Shown here piece by piece: positions 33,448 to 46,230 of a stretch of DNA of 64,000 bases. The stretch comes from Eukaryota sp. TZLM1-RC (Eukaryota > Metamonada: BaSk clade): assembly GCA_040285825.1 (NCBI GenBank), contig JAUPSS010000005.1, positions 806,001-870,000 of the forward strand, in the 5' to 3' direction. The notes beneath the pieces are model-generated. The model worked only from the letters and a program-made list of their open reading frames with translations. It did not search any database and was not told the origin of the DNA. Made by a program: the position numbers and the translations under genes. Within the stretch, counting starts at the first letter, position 1, and each line of letters starts with the position of its first letter.

Positions 33448-34455
33448 TTTTTTAAATTTAATTTTATTCTAAACCTATAAATCAACATCTAAAAAATCCA
33501 TCTCTCCCAAAACAAAAACACTAGATGCAACTCTCTCATAGTGAGATCCAAGAGAAAGCAAAGCATCAGAAACCATCTTCAACATCCCCTTAAAAATAGA
33601 AAACACAATTCTATTTTGCCAAAACAATCTGTTGAAATTTCTGCCAGTTCTTCTCTTTACAATCATTTCAAAATCATCCAAAAAACGTAAAGCAGTTGGT
33701 GCAAGTGAACCAAAAAGGGAAAATACAAATGGATACAAATTGTATTTTGCATGCTGTAGACTGGCCAATTTGGACAAAGGTTCATTGTATTTTTTGAATT
33801 TAAAATTTTCAGCATTTGAAAGGGGATTATGAATTTCAGAATTAACAAGCCTTTCATTTGAGGCATTACAAGGATCAACAGACATTACATCCAATAAAAT
33901 GAAGCTTCCATCTAATCCAGGTAATATGACATCACCTCTATTATTCTTATGAAAATCATTTTCAGCATCAAACAGATTTGACAACAAAGGTTCCAAGAAG
34001 GATTCAATTCTATGAGATTTACACATACAATATAACTGGTCTCTTACAGCATCATGAACCTTGCTTCTAAAAGTAATAAAATGTTTACAATTTAACAAAT
34101 GAGTAGTTGTAATTTCTCGAGAACATTTACAAATTAAATTATGAGGTAAATTATCAGGCCAGATAAAGAAACGAAATCTCATATTCAGAGTCCAAGCAGA
34201 ATCGGATAAGAGAGTACCATAAACTTGTGGAATTGTTGTTACTAAGGCAGAAGAAGTACTGTCACACATATCTTGTAAAAGATTTGCAAAAGCGGGATTC
34301 TTTTTCTTGGCCAAGCCAAGTCTAACATCAAAATCCAAGCTTTCAAAAATCTTTGACAATTTTTGTTGAAGCTTTTTACAGCAAAACTGTAAATTAAATA
34401 GAGATCGGTTTGGAATTTCTTGGATTGATTGAGGAAAACATTTGGTCCAAATTTT
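33448..34455 (-). mobile_element. Fam-A 3' copy
   Basis: Minus-strand Fam-A 3' end with an open frame from WTKCFPQSIQE to the stop near 33475, including finger and RLE. It is cut at GGTCCAAATTT by the A-tail of the next Fam-A, whose right-hand TSD partner is not found downstream. Confidence 0.88.
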
Positions 34456-34483
34456 TTTTAATAACTTTAATTTTATTCTAAAC

Positions 34484-37400
34484 CTATAAATCAACATCTA
34501 AAAAATCCATCTCTCCCAAAACAAAAACACTAGATGCAACTCTCTCATAGTGAGATCCAAGAGAAAGCAAAGCATCGGAAACCATCTTCAACATCCCCTC
34601 AAAAATAGAAAACACAATTCTATTTTGCCAAAACAATCTGTTGAAATTTCTGCTAGTTCTTCTCTTTACAATCATTTCAAAATCATCCAAAAAACGTAAA
34701 GCAGTTGGTGCAAGTGAACCAAAAAGGGAAAATACAAATGGATACAAATTGTATTTTGCATGCTGTAGACTGGCCAATTTGGCCAAAGGTTCATTGTATT
34801 TTTTGAATTTAAAATTTTCAGTATTTGAAAGGGGATTATGAATTTCAGAATTAACAAGCCTTTCATTTGAGGCATTACAAGGATCAACAGACATTACATC
34901 CAATAAAATGAAGCTTCCATCTAATCCAGGTAATATGACATCACCTCTATTATTCTTATGAAAATCATTTTCAGCATCAAACAGATTTGACAACAAAGGT
35001 TCCAAGAAGGATTCAATTCTATGAGATTTACACATACAATATAACTGGTCTCTTACAGCATCATGAACCTTGCTTCTAAAAGTAATAAAATGTTTACAAT
35101 TTAACAAATGAGTAGTTGTAATTTCTCGAGAACATTTACAAATTAAATTATGAGGTAAATTATCAGGCCAGATAAAGAAACGAAATCTCATATTCAGAGT
35201 CCAAGCAGAATCGGATAAGAGAGTACCATAAACTTGTGGAATTGTTGTTACTAAGGCAGAAGAAGTACTGTCACACATATCTTGTAAAAGATTTGCAAAA
35301 GCGGGATTCTTTTTCTTGGCCAAGCCAAGTCTAACATCAAAATCCAAGCTTTCAAAAATCTTTGACAATTTTTGTTGAAGCTTTTTACAGCAAAACTGTA
35401 AATTAAATAGAGATCGGTTTGGAATTTCTTGGATTGATTGAGGAAAACATTTGGTCCAAATTTGTGGCGGTAATTTTTCAAGTTCACAAGATAACTCATA
35501 CAAATAGGGACTACAATTGGGGACTAACAGATGAGAATCATCAGGAAATCTACGAGAAAATTCATAAATAAAATTTTTGCCACCACCCAAGAATGCTGAT
35601 TGACACAAAATTGAAGATTTAGTAAAACCAATACCACCCAAATTTGCTGAAGAAAATAAATGGCTTTTCAACATTCCTGGTTCTACATCCAATAAATCAG
35701 CAAAAAATTCTGTTCTCAATGAATTAAAAGAACGACAAAAGTCTAATGCTATGGAAGGAGCACAAGATCTCAAAATGTGGGTTATTCTCCCAGTGTAGCA
35801 AATTTTAAATTTCAACATTCCTGGTTCTACATCCAATAAATCAGCAAAAAATTCTGTTCTCAATGAATTAAAAGAACGACAAAAATCTAATGCTATGGAA
35901 GGAGCACAAGATCTCAAAATGTGGGTTATTCTCCCAGTGTAGCAAATTTTAAGCATAAAAAATTTAATATGCTTTTCCATATCTAAAGAAGAAATTGAAT
36001 CAAGTTCAATTTTCATTATTTCCAAAATAACTTGCAATTCATTCTGAATTTGAGGCACATTTCCTTAAACCAAGGAACTTAAAAGCATCACTACTGTAAT
36101 TAGTAAAAGGGACAATAGAATCGTTTATCACGAGGTCTTGAGCAGAAGAGCCAATCAGAAGGCATTTGCTGGCATTAAGATGAAGCCCAATATTTTCATA
36201 TGAATCGGCAATTTCGTGAGCAACCAATTCTAGTAAATCAAATGAACCAATCAAGGATATATCATCCATATAAGCAACTATTTTTATAGAAGGGTATTTT
36301 TGCTTAATGATATTTAAAGTTTTGTGAATAGCTAAACAAAACAATAATGGGCCTAAAGGATCTCCCTGCTTCACTCCAGAAGATGATTTAAGACCAAATG
36401 AATTAAAAATTAAATCTGATTCTTTCCCATAAAAATGGTAGAAAAAACTCGATAGCTCAGGAAAATCAGATTTAATAACTTCAAAAATTGCTTCTCGCTT
36501 TACAGAATTAAAAGCATTTTTAAAGTCGAGATTAAAAATAAAATTATTTTCCTCTGCATTAAAAAAGGTATCAGAGGCAATAGCAGCAACAGAAGCACCA
36601 TCAATTGTTTTGATTCCAAATTGATGAGGATTCAAAAATGTAGAAGCTTTGTCTTTGACACGATCGAAGACAATTGATGCTAGCAAACGAGAAAGAGATT
36701 CACCAACAGCAATTGGGCGTATTCCATCAGGTTTAATTCCGTTTCCAGGCTTTACTAAAGCAATCAGACGTGCTGCGAGTAATTCAAATGGAGGATTAAT
36801 TTTCAAAACAATCAATTGTTGAAAATAGTGGGCTAGATCATCAGCAATTTCGGGAGCACTGGAACACGCTATTTTTAACAGATCAAAAGAAATTCCAGAT
36901 GGGCCTGCTGCTTTCCCCTTTGGCAATTTTTGAATAGCTTTAAGAACTTCAATTGCGGTAATAGGATTTTCAATCCAAAAAGGACACACTTCAGGCTTGC
37001 TGCACTTGAAATTTTCTTGAGGATGCAACTTTTGAAGTTTTTCAAGGGTATCAGAGTTTGCATCAGCCAAAGAAGAGGAAAACAAAGACTGCTTTGCGGC
37101 ACCATAACGACCACGTAAGCACAATTTACGGCAAATTTTTGATTTTACAATTTTTCTATTTCCAAATTTTTTCTTAACACAATTTTTGTTTTTTCTAGCA
37201 AAATATTTCCAGAAGGATGAAATATTCCACTTATTATTTTTCAATTCAGAAGTAAAATTTCTCATTTCCATTGAGAAGGGGATTGTGCTGGCGGGACTTA
37301 TTTCTACTGGGATCCGGACCGGGGGTCTTACGGTATCAACGGCTTTACAATTCGTACAAAACAGAAGTTTTCGACCATTTCGTGAATCTGCAACATCTTT

Positions 37401-37991
37401 TTTGCAAAATGGACAACAAAAATTACTGTTTTCAGAAGGGGAAGAAGAGGGAACACTAGAAGCATTTAACTGTTGATCGTCAGAAACATTATGTTCAGCA
37501 CCTTTCACAACGGCAACAGCTGGAACAGAACATTTGAGAATTTGTTGAGCAGATTTTAATTCAAATTCTCTTTTTTGTTTCTCAGGGCACGTTCTCGAAT
37601 TATGACCACTGATACCACAAATCGAACATTTTTTAGAACCTTTTAATGGCAGTGGTTTCATTTTTTCAGTTCTTTCAATTTTGTCAATTTTTGAGTTAAA
37701 AGTAGAAATAGACTTTTGACTTTTTGCAGTTTCAGCTGGAGAAAACAAATTTCGAGAAACGGAGTTGTTAACAGAACGCGCAGCAGAACGCAAGGAACGT
37801 AATGGTGGTTTTTCTGTGTTTTTTCTGGTACAATGATCAGTTTTTGAATGAAAATTTTTTTGAGATGAATTTCGAGCATAGCTTGTATTGTGGGGAGAAT
37901 GGGGAAGTGGAGTGGATGAGCTTGATCTGACTGGTAGAATCTTTGCTTGGGCGTTCCAATCAGTATCAGAGTCACCATCAGCCAAAGGCAT
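34484..37991 (-). pseudogene. Fam-A ORF, two blocks
   Basis: Block 1 (36039-37991): MPLADGDSD start; CCHC knuckle C122, C125, H130, C135; C4 finger C193, C196, C212, C215; RGRYGAAK; GKAAGPSG; motif A NLDFKNAF (D489); motif B KQGDPLG; motif C YMDD (D576, D577); motif D LNASKC. A net 5-bp loss at about 36065 in the FLGCWLGN motif shifts the frame. Block 2 (34484-36058): thumb, CCHC finger (CKCSREITTTHLLNC) and RLE RGDVILP...DVMSVD, to DVDL. A 48-residue in-frame duplication doubles the KICYTGRITHILRS region. Without these defects the protein would be 1,122 aa. Confidence 0.92.
35663..35950 (-). repeat. 144-bp in-frame tandem duplication in the Fam-A thumb
   Basis: Two consecutive copies of the segment encoding KICYTGRITHIL...EPGMLK. 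They are near-identical and keep the frame. No other Fam-A copy here has it. Confidence 0.9.
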
Positions 37992-38062
37992 CGTTTTGAC
38001 AGAGAAACAGTACGACTTTGACGCTTTGACAGAAAGTGAAATATGAAAGGGTTGACTAAGGG

Positions 38063-38489
38063 GTTTTAATCTGGATTCTTTATCAGGAGTTAAACAAGGA
38101 GACCCTTTAGGTCCTTTCTTTTTTTGTCTTGCAATTCACCCAATTTTGAAAAAATTAAAAGAAGAAAATTCTGACCTTCAAGTGGTAGCTTACATGGATG
38201 ACATTTCTTGTATTGGTCCAGAAAGTACAATTAATAGGGTTGCTAATGAAGCTGCTACATTATACCAATCCATAGGTCTTGATTTGAATGTTCAAAAATG
38301 TTTTTGTATTTCTAGAAAAATGTTAAGTTAATAATTAATTCCCTCGAAGTTCCATATATTGATTATACTTCAACTAGTTTCTGCTTTCTGGGTTGCTATT
38401 TAGGTTCCGCCGAAAAGACACTTGACAGCCTTGAAAATTATTTAAATTCAATTAAAAAGAGCTAGAAGTCATAAAGACTCTTGAATTTT
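38063..38489 (+). pseudogene. Fam-B RT fragment (plus)
   Basis: Duplicate of 29216-29639 with the same left junction to the Fam-A leader: LDSLSGVKQGDPLG, YMDDISCIG, then a frame break at about 38318 (one A lost) and another near 38455. Cut at GACTCTTGAA by a Fam-A tail. Confidence 0.88.
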
Positions 38490-38522
38490 TTTAAAATTTA
38501 ATTTTATTCTAAACCTATAAAT

Positions 38523-41500
38523 TTTTTTTTAAAGAACTGGAATATTTATTGAGATAAAAATAACCATCTAGAATTCAATATCCTCCAAACAAGCGTCACT
38601 ATAACTGAACCTACTCACAGCATTACGTTCATATTCTACACCAATAGCTAAAAGTGCCTTTGAAATCATTGTTGGAATAGACTTGAAAATGCAAAAACAA
38701 TTCTATTTAACCAGAAAGTGGAGTTCATTGTTTTACCAGACCTATTCAGTAACACTTTTTTAAAATTTTCCAAAAAGTGCAAGCCTGAAGGTCCAATATT
38801 GCCAAAAAGAGAAATTGCAAACGGCACAAACTGATATTTCACATGTTCCACTCTACCTAACTGTGCCAAAGGTTCTTCATATTTTTTTATCTTCTTTTTT
38901 TCGGCGTTAGATAACGGCGAGTCAGCGGAATACACTAAACGAGCAGCAGAATTTTTGCAAACATCCACTGAGACAACGTCTACAACATTGAGAACACCAT
39001 CGATCCCTGGAGCTACTAAATCTGCCCTTCTTTTACCAAAGGAATCATCAGTTTGATCTGAAGACAGCTTACGTACTAGTGGCTCAATAAATGCCTCTAT
39101 ATTGAAACTTTTGCACATGGCATATAATTGATCACGAACTGAGTCGTGAACAAGTGAGCGATAAGTTATGAAATACTTACAGTTTAAAATATGGGAAAGC
39201 GTAACAACACTCTTGCAGCGACAAATTAAATCATTTGGCAATGAACAAGGCCATAGAAAACATCTCAATCTCATTGCAGTGGTCCATTGGTGATCATTAA
39301 GTAGAAGGCCGTAAATGTTGGGAATTTGGGAGATTAAGCAACTTGAGCAACTGTCTTCAAGATCAATCAAAAAGTTTGCAAAAACGGGATTTTTTTCCTT
39401 AGCCAAGCTAAGACGTACAATATAATCCAAGTTTTCTAAAACTTTCAAAATTTTTTCTGCAATTTTGCAAAAGTCAATGGTAAGGAGAGCAAGCTTCTTG
39501 AAGGAAGTTCCACAATATCAGAGGGGAAACATTTAGCCCAAATATTGGGTGAAAGAGTTTCAATTTCCTGTTGCAAAGAAATAAGATAGGTGCTGCCACA
39601 ATTTTCAATGAGATGAATTTTTTCAGGAAAACGATTCACAAATTCATAAATAAAATTCTTTCCACCTCCAATAAAAGCAGCTTTACAAAGGTAGCTTGAC
39701 TTATGAAAATCAACACCACCAAAATTTGTACCACAAAAATGTGGCTTCGTAACTGAGATGCATCAATTTCCAATAATTTTGCTAAAAAATTAGTTCTTTG
39801 TTCATTAAAAATGCGACAGAACTCCAAGGAAATTGATGGTGATGTTGATCTCAAAATATGAGTAAATTTTCCAGAATAACAGATTTTGAGGAAAAGAATT
39901 TCAAATGTTTCTCAATATTTAAATTTTCTATTGATTCTAATTCATTTCCAAATTGAGTCAACAGAGTCGAAAGTTGGCTTTTGACTTCATCAATATTTCC
40001 GAGATAACAACCCAAAAAACGAAAACCAGACTGATCATAATTGATAAAGGGAACATTGACATCATTAATGAAAAAATCAATTGGTTCATGGCCAATAATC
40101 AAACATTTGGAGATATTCAATGAGAGACCAATATCTTCGTAACGCTGTTGAATAAAAGTTGCTATTTGTTTCAGAATTGTAATAGGAGCAATTACAGAAA
40201 TGTCATCCATATATGCTACAATATCTATTTCTGGGAACTTTTCTTTCAATTCGCACATTAATGGATGAATTGCCAGACAAAAGAAAAAAGGACCAAGTGG
40301 ATCACCTTGTTTAACACCTGAAGACGAAAGCAGGTCAAAATTTTCATAGACCAATGTGGATGATTTTCCATAAAATGAATAGAAAAAAGACTCAACTTCA
40401 GGAAAATGCTTTTGCAGCAAAGGTAAAATGGAAGAACGAGATACAGAATTGAAAGCATTCTTAAAATCTAAATTGAAGATGTAATTAGAATCACTAGAAT
40501 TAAAAAACACATCCGACGAAAGAGCAGCAGAAGAAGCACCATCAATTGTCTTGATTCCAAATTGAAACGGACTGAAAAATTCCTTGGCTTTTTTTCCAAT
40601 TCTATTGAAAACAAGAGACGCAAGAATTCTTGAAAATGATTCTCCAATTGCAATTGGACGGATTTTGGATTGACTTTTTTTAAGGGCAATTAAGCGAGCA
40701 CTGGTCATCTCAAAAGGGACTTTAATTTTTAACGTAAGAAGATTGTTGAAAAAAAGAACAAGATCGTCGGCAATTTCAGGACACTGTCCAACAGCTGATT
40801 TGATCATGTCAAAATTCAACAAAGATGGCCCAGGAGCTTTTCCAGTAGGCATTTGCTGAATCAGTTTCAATACCTCAGAAGCATTGACAGGATTTTCCAG
40901 CCAATAATCAACTGAATCTGGTTTAGTACAATGAAAATTTTCTTCCGGATGAAGATGATTCAATTGGAACAATGTGCTTTCATTACATTCAGCTAAATCA
41001 GAAGAAAATAAACATTGTTTTGCAGATCCAAAACGTCCTTTTAAAGCTAATTTTCTCACTAATTTTTCTTTCGAAAAAACATTTTTTTTAAAATTTGATT
41101 TTTTCGATAAAAGTTTTTTATCTTTTTTCAGAAAAAATTTCCAAATAGGCGTAACATCCCATAATCCTTTACGGAGATTTTCAGTAAAGGCACGAAGAAC
41201 AACAGCAAAAGGAATCGAAGCCAACGGACTAAGCAGAGCAGGAACACGAATGGGACAACGTAGCTGATCAGCAGCAACACAGGAATCACAAAAAAGTAAA
41301 GGTCGACCGGAATCATTGACAGCAACAAGCTTTCGACAAAAAACACATTTTTTTTCATCCTTTTGATCTTCTTTGATAGGAGTGTTATCGGGAATCTCAC
41401 TTAAAAATTCATTTTTAGAATTGTGTGATAACGAAAAATTTAAATCAGCAGTTGCAGCACGAGCATTCAGTTTTTCCTTTTGAATAAGCGGACAAGTTGC

Positions 41501-41799
41501 AATGTTATGTCCGGATTTTCGACATTTACTACATTTGCGGCGGGGTTTAGAAAAATTTTCATTTAAATTTTTTTCGAATGATTTTCCAGCATGGAGTGAC
41601 AGGTGGGGAGAATGAGAACGATTGGTGGTTGAGGAGGTTGGTTTGTCAAGATCACGTTCGGTACTTTGTGCAGTCCAGTCAGTATCACTGAGAGTGTCTG
41701 ACATTAAGACTGGAGGAATTCAATCGAACCGACAATAGGACGTCAAGTTAAGAAAAAGGAGGACGTTGAAAGTGAGTGAGAAAAAAAAAACCTATAAAT
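38523..41799 (-). mobile_element. Full-length Fam-D retrotransposon
   Basis: Minus strand. The 5' end has a T-run (A-run 41781-41790) followed by CTCACTCAC, an about 80-nt leader, and a tail with AATAAA (reverse strand, about 38550). TSD AAACCTATAAAT at 38511-38522 and 41788-41799; its A residues overlap the run. About 3.27 kb, the only complete Fam-D here. Confidence 0.93.
38568..41704 (-). pseudogene. Fam-D ORF: zinc finger-RT-RLE, three or four frameshifts
   Basis: Starts MSDTLSDTDW. CCHC knuckle C58, C61, H66, C71; C4 finger C120, C123, C139, C142; KGRFGSAKQCLFSS; GKAPGPS; motif A NLDFKNAF; motif B GVKQGDPLG; motif C YMDDISVIA; thumb. The open block 39851-41704 ends at a shift near 39893. 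Further blocks are 39636-39854, 39445-39639 and 38666-39448, the last with finger CRCKSVVTLSHILNC and RLE RRADLVAPG...DVVSVD. A last shift near 38700 loses one A of a run. Intact length would be about 1,045 codons. The 4-nt overlaps between blocks are chance stop/alternative-start coincidences. Confidence 0.88.
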
Positions 41800-43006
41800 C
41801 AACATCTAAAAAATCCATCTCTCCCAAAACAAAAACACTAGATGCAACTCTCTCATAGTGAGATCCAAGAGAAAGCAAAGCATCAGAAACCATCTTCAAC
41901 ATCCCCTTAAAAATAGAAAACACAATTCTATTTTGCCAAAACAATCTGTTGAAATTTCTGCCAGTTCTTCTCTTTACAATCATTTCAAAATCATCCAAAA
42001 AACGTAAAGCAGTTGGTGCAAGTGAACCAAAAAGGGAAAATACAAATGGATACAAATTGTATTTTGCATGCTGTAGACTGGCCAATTTGGACAAAGGTTC
42101 ATTGTATTTTTTGAATTTAAAATTTTCAGCATTTGAAAGGGGATTATGAATTTCAGAATTAACAAGCCTTTCATTTGAGGCATTACAAGGATCAACAGAC
42201 ATTACATCCAATAAAATGAAGCTTCCATCTAATCCAGGTAATATAACATCACCTCTATTGTTCTTATGAAAATCATTTTCAGCATCAAACACATTTTTTT
42301 ATTATACTTTTAATTTATTTTCAAAACCACAGTCTAAAAGTCAATATCTTCAAAACAAGCTTCCACAGCATCAAACCTTACAGCAGCAATGTTTTCATAA
42401 TGTGCACTGACAGACATTAAAGCTTTCGAAATCATTTTAGGAATTGATTTGAAAATAGTAAAAACAATACGATTTAGCCACAAGTGACGATCAAAACGCT
42501 TATTCATTCTTTTTTTCACAAGATTTTCAAAATCATCAATAAAATTCAAAGCAGTTTTTCCAAGACGACCATACAACGATATAGCAAATGGGCAAATTTG
42601 GTAATCTACATGGCAAACATGCTTCAATTCTTTTAAAGGATTTGCATACTTTTTCCGTTTGTACAATTCGGAGTCATCAAGGGGGGATACTTCGGATTGA
42701 GCATTTTTCAAGGCATTTTTCTTGCATACATCCACTGTTACGACATCAACAACATTCATCACATCATCAAACGGGGGCACAACAACATCAGCACGTCGTT
42801 TTCCATATTCTGAATCTCTTACGCTTTCATTTATATCAAGAGACCTCAACAAAGGTTCTACAAAAGATTCAATATGATAGGAATAACACATTGCATGGAT
42901 TTGATCTCTGACTGCATCATGCAACGTAGAACGATAGGAAATGTATTTAATTTATTGAATTTGCACACTTGATTAAATTAAATCATAACTAATGGGACGA
43001 CTATCA

Positions 43007-46000
43007 TTAAACCAAGATTTCCTCTACAAAATCTTGAATTGCTTGCTGTCTAGCTAAAGCTTCTCTAATTCGATTGAAAAACCGCGGTAATCTATTAATA
43101 ATGGCAAATTGAATCCGTGAACCCCATAAAAAAATATCAAATCTTTTCATTGTTTTTTCTTTCACCATTTTTTGGAAGTCATCCAAAAAAGTTTCTGCTT
43201 CAACTGATAATCTTCCATTTATCGAAAATGGAAAAGCAATAAAAACCAGCTGTGTATTTCTATCGATATTTGCATCTTCAATTTCTTTTCTTTATCATAT
43301 TTTCTATGTTTTTCTTTTGCTTAAAAATCCAGAGCAGCCACAGGATTAAGTTTTCTTCTGTAAACCAAAGTATCGTTTGCAACATTACATGAGACAAAGT
43401 CAACAATAGCTTCAGAATTATCAATCCAATCACAGTATACATCACCTCTATCATCAGAACCAAAATTATTCAGAGAAAGTGTTTCTTTCAGCAGGGGCTC
43501 TTTGATACACGATATCCTTGCAGTTTGTGCCATATTGAAAACAGTGTCTCTAACAGCATCATGTAATGAAGAACGATAAGTTATCAATTTAGAGCAATTT
43601 AGAGCATGGCGCAAAGTGAGTTGAGGTGAATTCGAACAAATACATTTTTCTTTTGATAATAATTGGTTAATGGGGATGTTCAAATATAATCTCATTTTTG
43701 TTACAAGTGCTTCATTAGTAGCACACAATCCAAATCTTCGTGGTACAATGGTTACAAAAAGTGAAGAATCTGACACCTTGTTTTCACAAACACCCTTTTC
43801 CAATAACAATGAGTGAAGATCTTGATTTAAAACAGCCGAGCTGCAAATATTATTATAAAGATCTTTTCATACATTCCAGTCAATCTTTTCTGTAATGTTC
43901 GAAGAGTGTACTTCAAATTTAAAACATTTTTTTCTGGAATATTGCCATTGAATGATTGGGGAAAACATCGACCCCATTTTTCTACATCAATTCTTGAAAT
44001 TTCTTCATTTAATGCAAAAACAGTGGAACTTTGCGTTGTCATCAATAAATCTTCCCAATCTGCAAATCTTTCGGAGAACTCAAAGATTGCATTTCTGCAT
44101 CCACCAACAAAAGCACACGAGGTAAGAATAGAAGCCTTCGTCCACCCTAAACCACCATATTGTGGACTAAGGTAAGCATGATCTGGAATTTGAAACATTT
44201 TACATCCCAGTAATTGAGAAAAAAAAAAGTAATTGAGACAGAACTTTTGCACGTAACTCATTAAACTTTTGAGCCAAAGGTCTAGTGACGAGAGGATTTG
44301 TAGATCGAAATATATGATTAAAATTGGAACTAAAACACAGTCTTATAATGGTAAATTTGATGTGTTTTTTTATATCTAAATTCATCATTCGGTCAATTTT
44401 GTCAGAAATTGAGTTCAACTTTTCAAACAATTTTTTGGTAATTTCATCATTATTTCCTAAAAACGAACCCAAATGACGAATAGCATCAATTGAATATAAT
44501 TTGGCTTGAATTTCAATATCATCAATTATTGTGGAAACTGGAGAATTCGATAACAAAACACATTTAAGTAAATTAAGTCGGAGACCAATTTTGGTAAATA
44601 ATTCTTTAAAACATACAGTTGCTTTTTTCACAATATTTAATTCACCAATCAGCACAACATCATCCATATATGCAATCATTTTTAGTGAAGGAAACATCTC
44701 TTGAATTTGCAGTAGAATAAGATGAATGGCCAAACAAAACAAAAGAGGTCCTAACGGATCTCCTTGCTTTACGCCACTTGATGAAATCAAAATGTTGTTA
44801 CCAAAATGTAAATTAGAATATGTGCAATATGTTGATTGAAAATATGGTATTAATTCTGGCATATATTGCAATAGAGCACCATGGATACTGCGACGACTTA
44901 GCGAATTGAAAGCATTACTAAAATCCAATGACATGCAAACATTGGATTCATTTTGACGAAATAAGACATCAGTAGCAAAAATCGCTGAAGAGACTCCATC
45001 TGTAGTATTTATACCATATTGAAAGGGTAATAAAATCTTTTTAGCTTTTTCATTGAACCTGCTTAAGCAACACGCAGAAAAAATATTATGTAAGCTCTCA
45101 GAGACTGCAATAGGACGAACATCCATTCTTGAATTTTTGACAAGTGCAGTCAAACGAGAACTTCTTAATTCTTCTGGGTACTTGCGTTGACCAGATAATA
45201 TTTGGTTGAAAAATTTGGTCAATAAACCAAGGCAATCTTCTGAAGAAATAATCGCGGCTTTTACATGATCAATAGTAATACCAGAAAGTCCGGCAGACTT
45301 ACCACGAGGTCTCTTTTTGATAACCGAAAAAACTTCTGATGGCATCAATGGATAATTTTCCCAGTATGTGCCGTAAAAATTTTGATCCATAACAGGGTCT
45401 TCATAAGGATGAAGTATTTTCAGTTTATCTACTGTATCTTCATTGTTCGGTGCTTTGACTCCGGGACTTAAAGCTGACAAAGCCTTGGACCATTTGTTGT
45501 CAAAGCATTTGTCTTCAAAAATTTTACTTAATTTCTCGGATGACTGATTTCTCGGTGCTATATTGGTTAAATCTTCGGAATTACTAACGAAATTTTGTTC
45601 AAAAGGAGGACAAAAAGAACCAAAAAATTCCCAAATAATATTGATAGCATACTTTCCTTTACATAATTGATCCAAAAATCTTTGAAAAACGAAAGCAAAT
45701 TCATTGCATTTGGTCGGATGAATTTCTTGAGGTATTCTTATGGGAGGATGGTAGTTATCAACTATGCGGCATTTCAAGCAGCAATCAGAAGTTTTTCCTT
45801 TTGCATTTTTTCTAAAAGAAATACCACAAGTGTTGCAAGTTTTGTGCTTCAATCGATTGCTAACTGGTTTTGCAACAACTTGTGGAGCATTATTTATGGG
45901 TTCTACCTTAGACTCTTTCCTTCTAATAAATTTTCTTTTACATTTTGTTTCAGAATTTGCCGCATCATTTTTTCCAACATTGGGGCATGTTCGAGCATTA

Positions 46001-46230
46001 TGTCCCTGTTGTCGACACTTTGAGCATCTGTAGGAGCGTGGCTTTGTTTTTGAACAAACTTTTTTTTCATCGTGATTATCTAAAAATTCTTGATCAGAAT
46101 TTTTTTTGTCCAAAAATGAAGAGAGAAGAGGTTGAGGACGAGAGGTGGAAAGGACGTCTTGAGCATCTTGTTGACTATCGTTCTTTCTTTTGACTCCATT
46201 AGAATCAGAAACTGATTCAGACATCAACAA
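43007..46230 (-). pseudogene. Fam-C ORF: zinc finger-RT-RLE
   Basis: Start MLMSESVSDS. CCHC knuckle C69, C72, H77, C82; C4 finger C132, C135, C151, C154; GKSAGLSG; motif A SLDFSNAF; motif B GVKQGDPLG; motif C YMDDVVLIG; thumb KHIKFTIIRLCFSSNFNHI. The 676-codon block 44200-46230 is stopped by the A-run micro-insertion at 44219. Later breaks at about 43865 and 43320 are homopolymer losses. Finger CICSNSPQLTLRHALNC and RLE stretch RGDVYCDW...VDFVSC follow. The C-terminus is EEILV. Intact length is about 1,068 codons. Fam-C is the most divergent of the A-D families. Confidence 0.9.
44219..44237. mobile_element. A-run-only micro-insertion with TSD
   Basis: Nine A residues (44219-44227) between two copies of AGTAATTGAG (44209-44218 and 44228-44237). 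The other Fam-C copies (14885 and 47470) have the sequence once and no A-run. This is what remains if reverse transcription stopped inside the poly(A) tail. Confidence 0.85.

Larger units (their letters stand above)
34456..38062 (-). mobile_element. Near full-length Fam-A (minus)
   Basis: From a variant tail (AATAACTTTAATT on this strand) to the leader near 38062, about 3.6 kb including a private 144-bp duplication. The leader is cut after GACTAAGGGG, as at 29215. It shares sequence variants (RTSRNFNRLF, EPLAKLASLQH) and the same tail junction with the plus-strand copy ending at 57953. Confidence 0.9.
38490..42292 (-). mobile_element. Fam-A 3' copy split by Fam-D
   Basis: Segments 38490-38522 and 41788-42292 form one minus-strand Fam-A tail and RLE region. 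They match 30861-31937 at both edges (GACTCTTGAA on the left, CAAACA-C/G-ATTT on the right), so this is the second copy of the duplicated module. The frame is open through RGDVILP to DVDL. Confidence 0.88.

Noticed and set aside
38568-41704. Programmed frameshifting or overlapping cistrons in Fam-D (4-nt overlaps between blocks)
   Set aside because: The upstream shifts lie away from the overlaps, and the overlapping start is TTG. Other families keep a single frame through the same domains, so these are mutations.
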